Source: Leptolyngbyaceae cyanobacterium RM1_1_2 (lineage in GTDB: Bacteria; Cyanobacteriota; Cyanobacteriia; Phormidesmidales; Phormidesmidaceae). From it: a stretch of DNA of 64,000 nt. The translations under genes were made by a program, and so were the position numbers. The DNA is taken from NCBI GenBank assembly GCA_012032345.1, contig JAAUQI010000002.1, positions 91,347 through 155,346 of the forward strand, given 5' to 3'. Position 1 is the first letter of the stretch, and each line of letters starts with the position of its first letter. Shown in pieces: positions 63,875 to 64,000 of this stretch. Under the pieces are notes generated by a model. The model ran no database searches and was not told the origin of the DNA. It saw nothing but the letters and a program-made list of their open reading frames with translations.

Positions 63875-64000
63875 CTCTATTCCCTCAGTTTTGCTAAACC
63901 TGCTCCAGCGCAGCCATCGGCGGTGATGCACTACTGGAGACCACATTACCAATTTACTCTGTTGCGGTATCTGCTGGGGTCGTCTCTCGACTAGGGGCGG

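Overview
The window is chromosomal DNA of an oxygenic cyanobacterium. It carries psbB, psbT, psbM, chlH, CP12, a complete beta-carboxysome operon (ccmK-K-L-M-N-O), an NDH-1 CO2-uptake module, and very many HIP1 octamers (GCGATCGC). Gene content and protein style fit a Leptolyngbya/Phormidesmis/Synechococcus-PCC-7335-like lineage, but genus cannot be fixed from this sequence alone.

Layout. 0-7.7 kb: two signalling proteins (a REC-PAS-GAF protein cut by the window edge and a REC-PAS-adenylate cyclase), a decayed LysR gene divergent from a UbiD-family decarboxylase, an EEP-fold phosphatase/nuclease and a YdeI-like protein. 7.8-20.6 kb: mutS, a copper P-type ATPase, a CPBP membrane protease, a tandem-domain histidine phosphatase, a dihydroorotase-like protein, a small XRE-regulator module and an FTR1 iron permease. 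20.7-27.6 kb: alpha-glucan phosphorylase, tRNA-His, a GNAT enzyme, a PstS-like binding protein overlapping a DUF4912 protein, and nrdR. 27.8-36 kb: photosynthesis genes (psbT, psbB, a 2Fe-2S ferredoxin, psbM, an RRM protein, thioredoxin, chlH). 36.5-42.8 kb: an oligopeptide-type binding lipoprotein, a FIST protein, CP12, two conserved cyanobacterial small proteins and DAHP synthase. 42.8-53.1 kb: an inorganic-carbon-concentrating superlocus in which ndhF-ndhD-CO2-hydration-protein (minus) diverges from ccmK-K-L-M-N-O (plus). 53-64 kb: miaA/gyrB divergent pair, a DUF2973 protein, PBP2, a potABCD polyamine uptake operon, a TerB-like protein and a small Psb35-like membrane protein.

Working together. 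The 42.8-53.1 kb locus couples conversion of CO2 to bicarbonate at the thylakoid NDH-1 complex with the carboxysome shell and its Rubisco-condensing scaffold. CcmM has five Rubisco-small-subunit-like repeats and lacks the cysteine pair linked to carbonic anhydrase activity in some homologues.

Sequence quality. At least eight single-base indels break otherwise well-conserved genes (mutS, copper ATPase twice, CPBP protease, psbT twice, ndhD twice). Repairing each restores a length divisible by three and a family-typical protein. psbT, 32 codons long with two missing bases, is the clearest case. I favour consensus errors for most of these. True decay is better supported for the LysR gene (an internal deletion), a SodC C-terminal fragment, a membrane-protein fragment behind the CPBP gene and an unidentified remnant after tRNA-His. 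I found no CRISPR array, insertion sequence, prophage or rRNA. I did not find a clearly new multi-gene system; the best candidates for undescribed biology are the XRE/palindrome/two-small-protein module at 18.5-19.5 kb and the repeat-bearing DUF4912 protein at 25.5-27.1 kb.
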